64,000 nucleotides of DNA, from NCBI RefSeq assembly GCF_048569485.1, contig NC_134356.1, positions 94,183,604 to 94,247,603 of the forward strand, read 5' to 3'. How positions within the stretch are numbered: position 1 is the first letter of the stretch; the number at the start of each line of letters is the position of its first letter. Shown here in pieces: positions 1-11,515 of this stretch. Below the pieces are notes generated by a model. It had not been told where the DNA came from and ran no database searches. It worked only from the letters and a program-made list of their open reading frames with translations. Origin of the DNA: Anomaloglossus baeobatrachus (Eukaryota > Chordata > Amphibia > Anura > Aromobatidae). The translations under genes and the position numbers were made by a program.

Positions 1-1080
1 AACACCATCAATTTTAATCTTTTTTCTGTTTATATAATTAAAGAATAGTTTGGGATTTGTTTTGCTTTCCTTAGCAATGAGTCTCTCAGTTTCTACTTTT
101 GCTAAATGTATTTGTTTTTTACAAATTTTATTTTTTTCTCTATATATTTTTAATGCTTCTTCGCTGCCTTCTTGTTTTAGCTTTTTAAATGCCTTTTTCT
201 TATTATTCATTGCCCCTTTTACATCCTTATTTAGCCACATTGGTTTTCTCCTGTTCCTAGCCCTTTTATTTCCGTATGGTATGGCTCGCTCGCAGTGGGT
301 GTTTAATAACGATTTAAAAATTTCCCACTTATTTTCTGTGCTCCCATTTTTGAGGACATTGTCCCAATCAATTTGCCGAAGGTCTTCTCTAAGCTGATCA
401 AACTTTGCTTTCCTGAAATTCAGCGTTTTTGTAACCTCCCCTCCAAGGCACCTTACTGAAGGACAAGTGGAATTGTATTATATTGTGGTCACTATTCCCT
501 AGGTGCCCATCCACTCGTACGTCTGTTATTCTATCTGGCCTGTTGCTTAAAATTAAGTCGAGAAGGGCTGCCCCTCTAGTTGGGCCCGGCACAAGTTGGG
601 ACAGATAATTATCCTTAGTTACTGACAGAAGCCGGTTTCCTTTCTGAGATACGCAGGTTTCAGTTTCCCAGTCTATATCGGGGTAGTTGAAGTCCCCCAT
701 AATAATCACCTCATTGTGATTTGCTGCTTTGTCTATTTGTTTCAATAATACATTTTCAGTGGTTTCTGTTATATTTGGTGGCTTATAACAAACGCCTATG
801 AGGAGTTTTATTAGTTTATTAGTTTTCCCTCCTTGTATCTCCACCCATAGAGACTCCACCTCTTCATTTCCCTCTTGAATATCTTCTCTTAGTCTGGGCT
901 TTAAACTGGACTTTATATATAGACAGACTCCACCCCCTTTCCTTTTTTTACGATCCCTCTTAAACAATTCATATCCTTGCAGGTTAGCCGCCCAGTCATA
1001 ACTGTCATCTAACCATGTCTCAGTTATTCCTACTATGTCGTATTTTTCCTCATACAGTGAACTAGCTAAATAGGTCATGG
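1..1080 (-). mobile_element. CR1-like LINE fragment, runs off the left edge
   Basis: On the minus strand an apurinic-type endonuclease domain (398-1078) is followed, in another frame, by sequence down to about position 6 that reads like the linker between endonuclease and reverse transcriptase, with residues such as KFDQLREDLRQIDWDNVL and a lysine-rich stretch. The frame change near 400-425 shows that this copy is inactive. The reverse transcriptase would lie to the left, outside the window. CR1-group LINEs have an APE-type endonuclease in front of the RT. The clade (CR1 rather than L2 or Rex) is inferred from the motifs only. Confidence 0.85.
398..1078 (-). pseudogene. LINE ORF2 endonuclease domain (CR1-like)
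   Basis: A 226-codon open frame matches the APE-type endonuclease of CR1/L2-like LINEs. Visible motifs, in order, are GITETWL (residues 17-23, metal-binding glutamate), KGGGVCLYI (47-55), GDFNYPDIDW (128-137, catalytic D and N), TRGAALLDLILSN (167-179) and SDH (196-198, catalytic histidine). In an active LINE this enzyme nicks the target DNA to prime reverse transcription. The catalytic residues are all present. The frame then breaks before the RT region, so this is the 5' part of a dead ORF2. The true start may lie upstream, because the first Met falls within the family's usual N-terminus. Confidence 0.85.
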
Positions 1081-1212
1081 CACTTTTTAGTGCCTGCTCA
1101 AAATTACCCAGTGAACCACATTTCTAGGTAGTGGTACTTATTAGTGCCTGCTCAAAATTTAGCCAGTGAACCACATTTCTAGGTATTGGTACTTTTTAGT
1201 ACCTTCTCAATT
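1079..1212. repeat. Short tandem duplication beside the LINE
   Basis: Two copies of a 54-55 bp unit beginning GGCACTTTTTAGTGCCTGCT / GGTACTTATTAGTGCCTGCT lie at 1079-1132 and 1133-1187, followed by a partial third from 1188. They sit just upstream of the endonuclease frame, so they may be monomers of the LINE 5' region. Confidence 0.7.
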
Positions 1213-1258
1213 TTTCGATCTCAAGAATTTATTTTTTGTGTCAGGTGTCTGAAAGGCA

Positions 1259-4200
1259 TAGAGTTGCGAACATCTGTTTGAAAGGGGAAGGGTACATCAA
1301 CCACGAGTAGCAAGTCAAGACAAGGTTGTGGTGGAAGTGTGAATAGACAGGGTGTTTGAGGTGTATGTGTGGGACGTTCTAATGTTAGTCCAAGCTCTAC
1401 TGCACAAACGCCATCTCAATCTATCACAAGAGAAATGAGAACAACTTCTGTTACTGGACATCCTACTGAACTAGATTTCTTTGGCAGCCACACACTGCTT
1501 CAACTTGGAAATGAGGGTGAGAAACAGCATGTGCTAGAGTGGATAGCAAGCGCTGCATCAAGTGGCTTTTTCTTCTCTCTCCTGTACCTCAACATCACAC
1601 GCAGTTCATTCTTTAGAGCTGCCACCCAAATTACACTTGTTTACCCCCCACGTCACAAATTTGCAACTGCCAAACTGACTGTGGGGAACCACATATGGGT
1701 GAGTCTACAGAGCTAATCACACATGCTATCCCATAGGCATCAGAGGTCTGCTCCAAAGATTCTCACACTCAAAAGGAGGAAAGCATCTGCACCAATACCC
1801 AAAATCTTTATCAGTTGGATCCTGGCCCAGTCGAAGTAGGGTCTGAGCAGGATCCTGACCCTCATCAACTGACATTAACCCCTGGGGATGGAGATGATGA
1901 TGATGAGACTCAGATACCTGAGGTGCATGCATACTATTCTGTGATGTCAGGTCAGGAAGAGGAGGAGTGGGAGAACATGATGATGAAGTTGTAGATCACA
2001 GTTGGTGTGAACCCAGAGGCACCCAGCTGAGTAGCTCAGCAGATGAGGAGTACGAAGAAGATGAGGAGGCAATTCCCACACAAACACTTAGTGATGAAAC
2101 CATGAGAAGCACTGCATCCTCAACCACAACTCTGGCTGTTGCCACTAGCGGTCGTGGGTCTCCAGTTTGCAGTAAAGGTTGCCTAATCTGGGCTTTTTTT
2201 GAGACCGCAAAGGATGACCAAACTTTCGTTATTTGCCAAAATTGTAAACAATGTCTCAGTAGAGGCAAATATTTAAATAATTTGACTACTACATGCATGA
2301 ACCGGCACATGCGCAACCAACATGCTTTACTGTGGGGATCTTACTGCAGTAAAATGTGGACTACCGGGCCTACCAAACCACCGGCCACCAAATCAACCAT
2401 GTTCGTTGCTTCTTCCTTCCCCTGCGTCACCGTCAAACTATTCTCACACAAGTATCTGGCCGCAGAACCTCCAATTGTTTACCTGCTACAGTCGGTTTGA
2501 GTGAAAGCCCATTAGCTGCTATAGAAGTGTCCATGCCTGGTGTTTTTGACCATGTGATACATTGAGCACACCTCTTGTTTCTCAATCCTCCATTACATCT
2601 CCACCTACATCTCCCTCACATTCCACCGGTTGGTCGTGTACACCCTACTCCACCTTCTCTCAGTACATCAGCCAGCTCTCAATTCTGAAGTTTTGATCAT
2701 GTAAAAGATCATTTCCTCCAATACATGCCAAAATGAAGAGCTTGAACTTCACCATATCTAAACTGTTGGCCACAGAAATGCTGCCTTTCCGCTTGGTGGA
2801 TACAGAGAGTTTCTGAAACTTGATGGAAGTTTCAGTCCTCCAGTACCAGTTGCTCAGTCACCATTACTTCTCTAATAAAGCTGTGCCTGATCTACACCAT
2901 CATGTCACAGACATCATTACCTTTAGCTTGAAAAAAATCTGTGTTTCCCAGGGTGCATTTCAACACTGACACGTGGATGATCAAGCATGGCCAGGGGCGT
3001 TGCATCTCACTGACTGGACACTGGGTTACTCTGGTGGCTGCCAGGGAAGGGTCTGTTTCCAATGTCTTGAAATCCCCAAAGCTTGCGGAACAAACCTCTG
3101 GATCTACCACTTCCTCCACTGCCTCTGCTTCCTCCAACTCCTCTTCCGCCCCCACCTGCGCCATCAACCTCGTCCTTAATGTAACACACGTTCCAAGAGT
3201 GCATAGAGAATCCCCACCACTTCTGTACAGCTCAGCCAGGGCTCAACACAATCAGGCAGTGCTGAAATTAATATGTATTGGAGAGATCTGCAGTGTTGTG
3301 GACCACTATGCAGCTCTAGTTTGATTCTAGTTTGATCAATGATTGTCTTCACTGAACCTGGAGCTAGGGAAGGCCGTGTGCGATAACAGTGCAAACCTGG
3401 TGGTGGACATCACACATGTGCCTTGCATGGCTCACATCCTCAACTTGGTTGTACAGCAATTTCTTGCCCACTATTCCGGCCTGAACGCACTGCTGCAGAA
3501 GGCATGGTGACTGTGTGCTCACTTTCGCTGTTCACACCCCGCGGCTAATCGACTTGCAAAGCTACAAAGATCTTTCGGCCTACCAGTTATCCGGTTGATA
3601 TGCGATGTGCCAACATGGTAGAATTCCACTCTGCACATGTTGCAGTGACTGTGGCAGCAGAAACGAGCCTGGTACACTATGCCATGATACATAGCCTGGG
3701 ACACCGCAGTCCAGATATGGGGCAAATTATAATTGCTGAAGAAGATGAAGAACCTCTGCACCATCTTACACAGTTTTGAAATGGCTACAAAGATAGTTAG
3801 CACTGACAATGCCGTTATCAGCATCACTATTCTGGTCATCTACATCTACATGTCATCTACATGTTGGAGCACACTTTGGATAGTCTGCGGGAGGAGGTGG
3901 TGGTCCCAGAGGAAGAGGAGGAATCAGAGGAGGATAAGGAAGGGATACCATTTCCTGCAAGGTAAGAACAGTCGTCGCACAAGCGGGTGTTATGGCAGGG
4001 TGGAGTTCATCAATCAAGGCAGGCTCATGGTAACAGACAAACTGGTAGTGAAGGTGCAGGAGCCAAGGAACAAAAGGAGGAAGAAGAGGTGATGGGCATA
4101 GAAAACTCATGAGATGAAGAAGATATTGATCCTGTCTCTGATGTCCATTGATAGTGGGAAGGGATGGAGGAGGTAAGCTTAAGCATTACCCCGCCACCAA

Positions 4201-4390
4201 CACAACATGGACTTGGACCTCATAGAAGCGTCCGACACATGAGCACCTTCTTGCTTCACTATCTGTAACATGATGTCCGTATTGTTAGGATTCGAAATAG
4301 TGCTTACTACTAAGTTGCCACTCTGTTAGCTCCACAGTACAAGAGTAAATTAAGCAACATGCTTCCTCCCTGGAGTATTGAAACAAGCTT
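1259..4390 (+). mobile_element. Degenerate hAT transposon copy (older relative of the one at 7.1-12.6 kb)
   Basis: Pieces of a hAT transposase appear in the right order on the plus strand but in changing frames. They align by eye with the transposase at 7768-11515. A possible left end, TAGAGTTGCGAAC, at 1259 resembles the TAGAGATGAGCGAAC end of that element. No target duplication is found. The C-terminal part is missing here. A matching C-terminal piece lies at 14.27-14.64 kb, so this copy may have been split by the block in between (inference). Confidence 0.75.
1369..4375 (+). pseudogene. hAT transposase remnant with BED zinc finger
   Basis: N-terminal residues EKQHVLEWIASAASS (about 1525-1570) parallel KKKMLKWISSGPTSA in the 7.8-11.5 kb copy. 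The acidic DDDDETQIPE stretch follows near 1890. A BED finger at about 2160-2320 shows CQNC and a downstream HMRNQH. HFNTDTWMIKHGQG at 2958-2999 is the RNase H-like core. VCDNSANL and HVPCMAHILNLVVQQFL lie near 3370-3470. HMSTFLLHYL and VATLLAPQYKSKL lie near 4240-4350. Many frameshifts and stops separate them. The order and spacing match a BED-type hAT transposase, which would have bound its element's ends and catalysed cut-and-paste movement in the nucleus. Confidence 0.8.
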
Positions 4391-4399
4391 TTAGACCAT

Positions 4400-4975
4400 C
4401 TTAAAATGATTTTTGTGATAGAAATGTAATAGAAGAATAAACATATCAGGGAAAAACAGAGTATACAGGGGATATGAGCCCAAGATTTTTTATTAAACTA
4501 GTACAGCCCTACCCCTGCACCACCCTACATACCAACGGAGGAGATACACCCCATCGTGGCACCCCCATTCCACGATGGCTATCCCTCCCTCATACTCACA
4601 AAGTTCATTTAAAAGCTTCATGAGAGACTTCTCTCTTTTTTCCTTTTCTTTGTCTCACATAACAACAGCAACCTAAGAAATGATGGAAGTCCACCCATTA
4701 TTAAAATCCCATTATCGTCACATAAGATGGCTGTGCATGTGCATGGGAAGCCGTATAAGTAGTATGTAGTCGCCTCATTCTCCTTGACACGTTTCCACGT
4801 ATTCACGGTTCATCGAGAGGCAACAAATCCCATAGGAGAACATGGCAGTATAACACATTTACACCCAATGCCACAGCACATCATACAGATAACAATGTCA
4901 ATACAAAATTTTCTATACTTGCACCAACTAGGAAAAATGTCTATATTGATTGATTGAGAGAGAGAGAGAGAGAAA
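4400..4975. other. No gene; probable Penelope-like 3' flank
   Basis: No coding signal is visible. The sequence is AT-rich, with AATAAA-type signals on the minus strand near 4495. It ends in a short GA dinucleotide run at 4948-4974. Confidence 0.4.
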
Positions 4976-4977
4976 AT

Positions 4978-5090
4978 TGCCGAATCCGGATCGTGCACAC
5001 GTAATCCCGCGTCCGGGTCGGACTAGGATCTGCCGCTCAAACCGCGCGGATCCGGATTTTTAAGGTCCGGGTCCACTCAACACTAATAAG
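4978..5090. mobile_element. hAT-like terminal fragment
   Basis: GC-rich sequence with repeated GGATCCGG/GGTCCGGGTCC words ends in CCACTCAACACTA. Read on the minus strand this is TAGTGTTGAGTGGACCCGG, the usual form of one hAT-type terminus. No partner end or 8-bp duplication was found, so only a fragment is claimed. Confidence 0.45.
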
Positions 5091-5175
5091 AACTCATAAA
5101 TATAAGTCAACTCCAAATTAAAAGGGGTTGGTCTATGAGTATAGTAATAGCTCATAATCTCCTGGTACCCAGTCA

Positions 5176-5850
5176 TTACCTAATGGGAAGAAAGCAGGAA
5201 AATGACAATTGCTCATTTAACCCCCTAGGAGACAGCGATACCATGCTATGGATCCACTCAGCTTCTCTTTGTAACAGGATCCTATCAAAAGTACCCCCTC
5301 TTTTGTTGGGTTTAACATATTCCATCATAGAAAACCGAATTTGCTTGATCTTGCCCTTATGTACGGAGTTGATATGGCGCGCAATGGTAGTATCCCTCCC
5401 ATTGCGTATATCTACCAAGTGCTCAACCACCCATTGCTCAACTTACGTATAGTCTTACCAATGTAGTCTAGAGGGCAAGTGCAAGTTGCCCTGTAGACTA
5501 TCCCCGATGTCTTACAGTTGCCAAAGTCTCTTAGAAAATAGGTTTTCCCATTGCCGAGCTCTTAAAGATCTTGCATTGATCCATCCAGTTACAGGTACAG
5601 CAATCCCAACATTTAAAAAAGCCACAGATTCTCCTATCTAGCCATGTCCCTGCCTGTCGTGGCCACTGATAAAAGCTTTGTACCAATCTGTCCCCAATGT
5701 CCCCTCCTGTACATAATGCCTGGTGTTGATTTGGGGGGGTCTTGGTGTTAGGTCTCTTAAGTTCTGTAAATGGACCCAATCCTCGATCCCTAGTACCTTC
5801 CCTCAAGAGTTCAGTGAGTGTTTGATAGCACTCCAGCTCCTCCTCCAGGA
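5176..5850 (-). pseudogene. Penelope-like element: GIY-YIG endonuclease region
   Basis: Minus-strand pieces read GDIGDRLVQSFYQ, TWLDRRICGFFKCWDCCTCNW, TSGIVYRATCTCPLDYIGKT and, at 5176-5430, QREAEWIHSMVSLSPRGLNE. This is the layout of the C-terminal GIY-YIG domain of Penelope-like elements: a cysteine-rich linker, then the I-V-Y...Y-I-G core, then the REA-W-I...P-GLNE tail. In that family the nuclease cuts target DNA for reverse transcription. The pieces are in more than one frame, so the copy is dead. The polymerase domain expected upstream is absent. Confidence 0.75.
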
Positions 5851-5859
5851 TACCAAGTA

Positions 5860-6728
5860 CAGTGGAACCTCGCTTAACGAGTAACCCACTTAACGAGAAT
5901 TTTGCTTACCAAGCAAAGCTTTCTGTAAATTTGAAACTCGATTTACGAGAAAGCTTTGCTGTACGAGCAAAATGCTCACCGCACACACTTCCGGTTCCGT
6001 ACATCCACCGTGCTCTAACCCGCTCTTGCAGTCCACACAAACACATACATGCATGCACAAACACACACATGTACGCACAAACACACACAAACACACACGC
6101 ACGCACGCACATACAGTATTATGCTCACCTTACCTTCCGTTCCACCGCCGGCCTCATGGTTCTTGTAGTTCCCGGCTACATCGCGACGTCCTCGCGGCGC
6201 ACTACAAGACCCAGGAGGCCCGCGATGGAACAGAAGGTAAGGTGAGCATATAATATAATATAATATAGTGTACCTTCCGTTTCATCGCCGGCCTCCTGGG
6301 TCCTGTAGTTCGCCGCTCCGCTCCACTCCAGGCTGTGCATCGGCATCCATAGCGACGACGCGAAAGTTCCTCCCTCATCGTTATGGTAACCTGATACACA
6401 GCCCGGCCCCGTACCAGAGAACAGCAAATCCCAGGAGACCGGCGATGCAACGGAAGGTAAGGTGAGCATATAATATGTGCGTGTGCGTGCGTGCTTGTGT
6501 GTTTGTGTGTGTTTGTGTGAGTTTGTGTGTGTTTGTACGTGTTTGTGTGTGTTTGTGCATGTGTGGAATGACAGAATAGGAGACCAGGATGGGACATTTA
6601 ACACGTTATGGAACGAATCGTCTGCATTGCAATGATTTCCTATGGGAAATCTTGCTTTGCTGAATGAGTAACTTGGTTAACAAGCACAGTCCCAGAACGG
6701 ATTGTTCTCGTTAAGCAAGGTTCCACTG
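5860..6728. mobile_element. Mariner/pogo-type MITE with TA target duplication
   Basis: The left end CAGTGGAACCTCGCTTAACG and the inverted right end CAGTGGAACCTTGCTTAACG match at 19 of 20 bases. Both are flanked by TA (5858-5859 and 6729-6730). Length is 869 bp with no transposase. Inside are CA/TG-rich tracts (about 6036-6115 and 6477-6563) and two internal foldbacks (6123-6248 and 6277-6470) bounded by GCTCACCTTACCTTCCGTT and its complement. It interrupts the Penelope-like coding remains. Confidence 0.9.
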
Positions 6729-6756
6729 TACTCTACATTGTTCTTTAGTATGTTGT

Positions 6757-7060
6757 TGAAAAAATAATTTCCATTTTAGTTTGTGTCCAAAAAGATTAAT
6801 ATCTTTAACACACCTAAAACAGTCAAAATAATTAGTCAGCCCGAAATTTAACCCCTTCAACAAAATCCTATATTCTTCCCGAGACAGAGCCTGACCCAAT
6901 AAGTTCAGAATCTGCCTCTGATTTGTGGTACTTGTTTCTGCAGGAAATAATACTCCAATGTTTTCTGCTCTAAAAAAGATGCTGAGACACCTGGCGATGA
7001 AAAAGAAGGTTTTTGATGATTTCCATAAACCTCCCTTTGTTTGCCTTGTTTCCTCAGCCC
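6757..7060 (-). pseudogene. Penelope-like element: N-terminal region
   Basis: Minus-strand residues LSREEYRILLKGLNFGLT followed by YFDCFRCVKDINLFGHKLKW fit the N-terminal region of Penelope-like polyproteins (L-x-KGLNF...FD-F..V-D-N-F-RKL). The hAT at 7068 cuts it on one side and the MITE at 5860-6728 on the other. It is not functional on its own. Confidence 0.65.
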
Positions 7061-7067
7061 TCACTAT
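7060..7067. repeat. Left 8-bp target duplication of the hAT
   Basis: CTCACTAT sits immediately before TAGAGATGAGC and is repeated exactly at 12611-12618. Confidence 0.95.
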
Positions 7068-7390
7068 TAGAGATGAGCGAACCGGCCGTGGTTCGGCTCG
7101 AGTTCGGTTCGCCGAACGGAGGTTTCGTTCGAGTTCGGTTCGGCAAACCGGTTCGGCGAACCACTCGAACCGCATAGGAAACAATGGGAGGCAATCACAA
7201 ATACATAAAAACACCTAGAAAACACCCTCAAAGGTGTCCAAAAGGTGACAAACAACTCACAACACAACACAAACACATGGGAAAGTGACAAGAACAAATT
7301 CTCATGCAAAAACAAAACAGCGTTACAAGGAAAAGAGGATGAGACACAGATATAGGCATGGCATGCCCTTCTAAAATCATATAAAACACC

Positions 7391-7805
7391 GCAAGGTTAC
7401 TCCAAGCGGAGTCTCCCTTTTTTCCAAAAATTGGGCCACACACACACCCACCCCTTCAGTGGCAGCACTTGTGCCCCAGTTGTACACTTCACAGCTAGAT
7501 TTGCATCAAGCACATTAAAAAATACACCATACTTAACCGTTCCCAGGATGACCCCGGGGTAGGTAGCAAAGTCTTTCCTGATCCCAGCTCTGTTCATCTT
7601 GGATCATTTTTAAAAACACTGTAAGCAAGGGTTACTCCAAGCGGAGTCTCCCTTTTTTCCAAAAATTGGGCCCCACACACTCCCACCCCTTCAATGGCAG
7701 CACTTGTGCCCCAGTTGTACACTTCACAGGTAGATTTGCATCAAGAGCATTCCAAATCCACAAGCATTTACTCTCCCCAGGATGACAAAGGGGTAGTAAA
7801 TTCCT
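7391..7805. repeat. Tandem duplication in the hAT 3' region
   Basis: Two copies of a roughly 180 bp sequence beginning GCAAGGTTACTCCAAGCGG start at 7391 and 7625, an offset of 234 bp. Both contain CTCCCTTTTTTCCAAAAATT and GGCAGCACTTGTGCCCCAG. They lie between the transposase stop and the left terminus. Confidence 0.9.
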
Positions 7806-10800
7806 TGTGGATCCATGACTTGTTCATTTTGATGAACGTTAGTCTGTCCACATTGTCACTGGACAGACGCGTGCACTTATCTGTCAGCACACACCCAGCA
7901 GCACTGAAGACACGTTCAGAGACAACGCTGGCAGCTGGACACGACAAAATCTCCAAGGCGTAAGTGGAGAGCTCTGGCCATTTTTCAAGATTTGAAGCCC
8001 AAAATGAGCAAGGCTCCATTTGCAAAGTCATGGCATCGATGTTCATTTGGAGATACTCTTGTATCATCCTCTCCATCCGTTGACTATGTGTCAGACTTGT
8101 TGTCTCTGGTGGCCTTGCAAAGGATGGTCTAAAAAAATTATGAAAAGATTCAATAAAATTGCTGTTACCAGCACCAGATACGGTGCTGCTGGTACGGGTA
8201 GACTGTTGAAGATGACGAGACCGTCCCATGTTTGTCAAGTTACAACTGTGAGATTCAATTCCTGCACCAGGGTTGTTTGGTGGAAAAGCCGAGCTAAGCT
8301 CGAGTAACAGCTTTTGCTGATACTCCTGCATACGTGCGTCCCTTTCTATGGCTGGAATTATGTCACAAAATTTGGACTTGTACCGGGGATCTAATAGTGT
8401 GGCAAGCCAGTAGTCATCATCACTTCTAATTTTGACAATACGAGGGTCATGTTGGAGGTAGTGCAGCAAGAAGGCGCTCATGTGTCTTGCGCAGCCATGA
8501 AGACCAAGTACACGCTGTGTTTGTGGCATAGAGGTGCTAATCGTTCTTTCTTCCTCTGACATCTCCCCCCAACCTCTTTCAACTGAAATTTGACCAAGGT
8601 CTCCCTCATCTGCTGAGTCTTCCATGTCCATGGACAGTTCGTCCTCCATTTCTTCATGTTCTCCTGCACCTTCCTCAACATTTCGCCTGCTACCATGCAA
8701 CCTTGTTGATCCCTGTCCCCCATGGTCCCATGCCTGCCGCGTTGGTGATGATGAACGTCTGGACCTTGGTGATGTTGTTGTCTCTTGTGCATATGAATCC
8801 TCCTGTAGTTCCTCCCCTTCCTGTTGTACCACCCCCTGACTACGAATAGTGTTTAGCGTGTGCTCCAGCATGTAAATGACTGGAATTGTCATGCTGATAA
8901 TGGCATTGTCAGCGCTAAACATATTCGTCGCCATGTCGAAACTGTGCAGAAGGGTGCATAGGTCCTTGATCTGAGACCACTCCATCAGGGTGATCTGCCC
9001 CACCTCTGCATCTCGTTGGCCCAGGCTATACGTCATGACGTATTGCACCAGGGCTCAACGGTGCTGTCACAGTCGCTGTAACATGTGGAGAGTCGAATTC
9101 CAGCGTGTCGCCACATCGCATTTCAGGCGATGAACCGGCAGGCCGAAAAACTTCTGGAGCGATCCAAGTTGCTCAGAAGTGGTGGTTGAATGGCAGAAGT
9201 GAGCAGACAGTTTTCGTGCCCTGTTCAGAAGGCCATCTAGGCCGGGATAGTGTGTTAAAAATTGCTGGACTACAAGGTTCAACACGTGAGCCATACAAGG
9301 CACGTGTGTCACCTTGCCCAGGCGAAGGGCCGCACCCAGGTTTGCAGCATTGTCGCACACGGCCTTACCAGGCTGCAGGTTGAGTGGAGACAACCATTTA
9401 CCAAACTCAGTCTCCAGAGCTGACCACAACTCAGCCGCTGTGTGACTCTTATTTCCAAGACATTTCAAGCTAAAGACCACCTGATGCCGTTGCGCACTGC
9501 TGCCAGCATAGTAATGAGGGGTGCGTGATTCCTTCTGTGCAGTTAGAACGCTGGTGGCCTGACCAGGCAGACTTAAGGCGGAGGTGGAGGACCCAGACGA
9601 GGTGGAGGAGGCAGAAGCAGTGGCTGAACTTGGACAGACAGAGGATTGACACACAAGTCGTGGGGATGGCAAGACTTGTGCAGCAGACCCTTCACCATCT
9701 ATCACCATAGTTACCCAGTGCCCAGTCAGCAACATGTAATGTCCCTGTCCATGCTTACTGGTCCAAGTATCGGTGGTGAAATGCACCCATTCACACACAA
9801 AATTTCTCAAGGAAGCGGTGATGTTGTGTGCGACATGCTGGTGTAGCGCAGGCACACCTTTCTTAGAGAAGTAGTAGCGACTGGGCATCTGGTACTGGGG
9901 CACAGCGACAGACATAAGGTCTCTAAAATCCTGTGTGTCCACCAGGCGGAAAGGCAGCATTTCGGTAGCCAAGAGCTTACAGAGGGATAAAGTCAACCTC
10001 TTAGCTTTGTCATGGGTCGCAGGATATGGCCTTTTATTTGTCCACATCTGAGGGACAGAGATCTGGCTGCTGTGTGTGTAGACGGTGGTGAGTAGGGTGT
10101 CCCTGAAAAAATGCAGGTTTGTGAGGAAAGTGCAGGCGTAGACATGATGTTGCCTTCATCCAACGTTGATGCTATCGATGTCTGAGAGAGCTGTACACAC
10201 GCACTTGTTTCCTTTTCCAAACCAAATGACGACCTACCAAGCAAGCTGCCTGTTGCAGTTACAGTGGTGGAAGTTGTGCGTGGAAAACCAGGTGTTACAG
10301 CTGTCCCCACAGTCCTAGAAGATGAAGAGCGCGTGGATGCACTTGAAGGGGCAGGCGGTGGATGGTTCACTCCGCTAGACCGCATTGCAGCACGATGAGC
10401 TTCCCACTGGGACATATGATATTTATTCATGTGACGATTCATGGAAGAAGTTGTCAAACTCCTGAGGTTTTGCCCTCTACTAACAGAATCACGACAAATT
10501 TTACATATCACATGATTTGGGCGATCTTTTCCTATGTCAAAAAGGTCCAGGCTAGGCAAGGCTTAGAGGGCATGCGACCTGCTGAGCCCCCCCGACTAGT
10601 GCTCAGAGGCAGAGTGGTGGCTGAGGATGCAGTTGTAGACATGCTAGCAGTACTACTCGTCTGTCCAGGAAGGCGCAAGGTAACTTCGTCGTCAGTAGCT
10701 TCCTCCTCCACCGCCTCTGTTGACCTCCTCGAGGGCCTGACTGTGGGTTGACAGTAGGTGGGATCTATAACATCCTTATCAAGCATTGTGTTTGCACTCC

Positions 10801-11515
10801 CCTCATCCTCAGACCGAGCCTCTTCCTGACGTGAACCAATATTTAAGTTGTCATCCCAATCTGGTATCTGCGTCTCATCGTCATCAGTATGTTCCTCATT
10901 GTCTATAACAACAGGTGTTACAGTTTGGGAATAAGGGTCAACATTATGCTCAGAAACTTGGTCCTCATGGCCTGAATCAGAGTCACAAAGGTTCTGGGCA
11001 TCACTGCAGACCATTTCCTGGTCTGTACTCACTGTAGCTTGGGAGCAGACCTCTGATTCCCAGGCTATTGTGTGACTGAACAGATCTGCAGACTCAGCCA
11101 TCTCAGTTCCACCATACTGTGCAGGGCGGATGGAGACTTCAGAGCTGGGAGAAAGCAAGTGTGATTGGGATGACAACTCAGAGGACTGGTGTTTCTTGGA
11201 TGCGGTAGTTGAGGTGGCGGAGAGGGCACTTGTTGGACCACTTGAGATCCATTTAAGCATTTTCTTTTTTTGGCCATCATCTACCTTTGTTCCAGTTGTT
11301 CGTGTCCATATAAAAGGGAGCACATCGGATTGTCCACGGTAAGTAGTAGACATCTTACTTTTGCTGGAAGATGGTCTATCTTCAGCAGATGTTAATGGAG
11401 CTTTGCCACCTTCCCCACGGACAAACCCTTTTTTTCCGTTTCCAACACGCCTCTTCCCCTTTCCACCAGCATCTGTCATTTTGCCACTCATTTTGATTGC
11501 AACAAGATTGTGCAC
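7768..11515 (-). pseudogene. hAT transposase, BED zinc-finger type, nearly full length
   Basis: Four open pieces follow each other on the minus strand: 11515-10532 (Ser/Thr- and acid-rich N-terminus), 10559-9993 (BED finger: CKIC at residues 19-22 and HMNKYH at 43-48 of that piece), 10047-9067 (RNase H-like core with HFTTDTWTSKHGQGHYM, AVCDNAANLGAAL and HVPCMAHVLNLVVQQFL) and 9048-7768 (LATLLDPRYKSKF, then the hATC dimerisation domain with WPELSTYALEILSCPAAS, SERVFSAAG and LTFIKMNKSW). The first two joins are frame changes. The third is in frame but crosses two TGA codons, near 9069 and 9057. The protein would have been about 1,200 residues. A likely start is MSGKMTD near 11491. Inactive as it stands. 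Confidence 0.9.

Noticed and set aside
5862-6604. Several frames of 90-140 codons
   Set aside because: They lie wholly within the TA-flanked MITE and its CA repeats and foldbacks.
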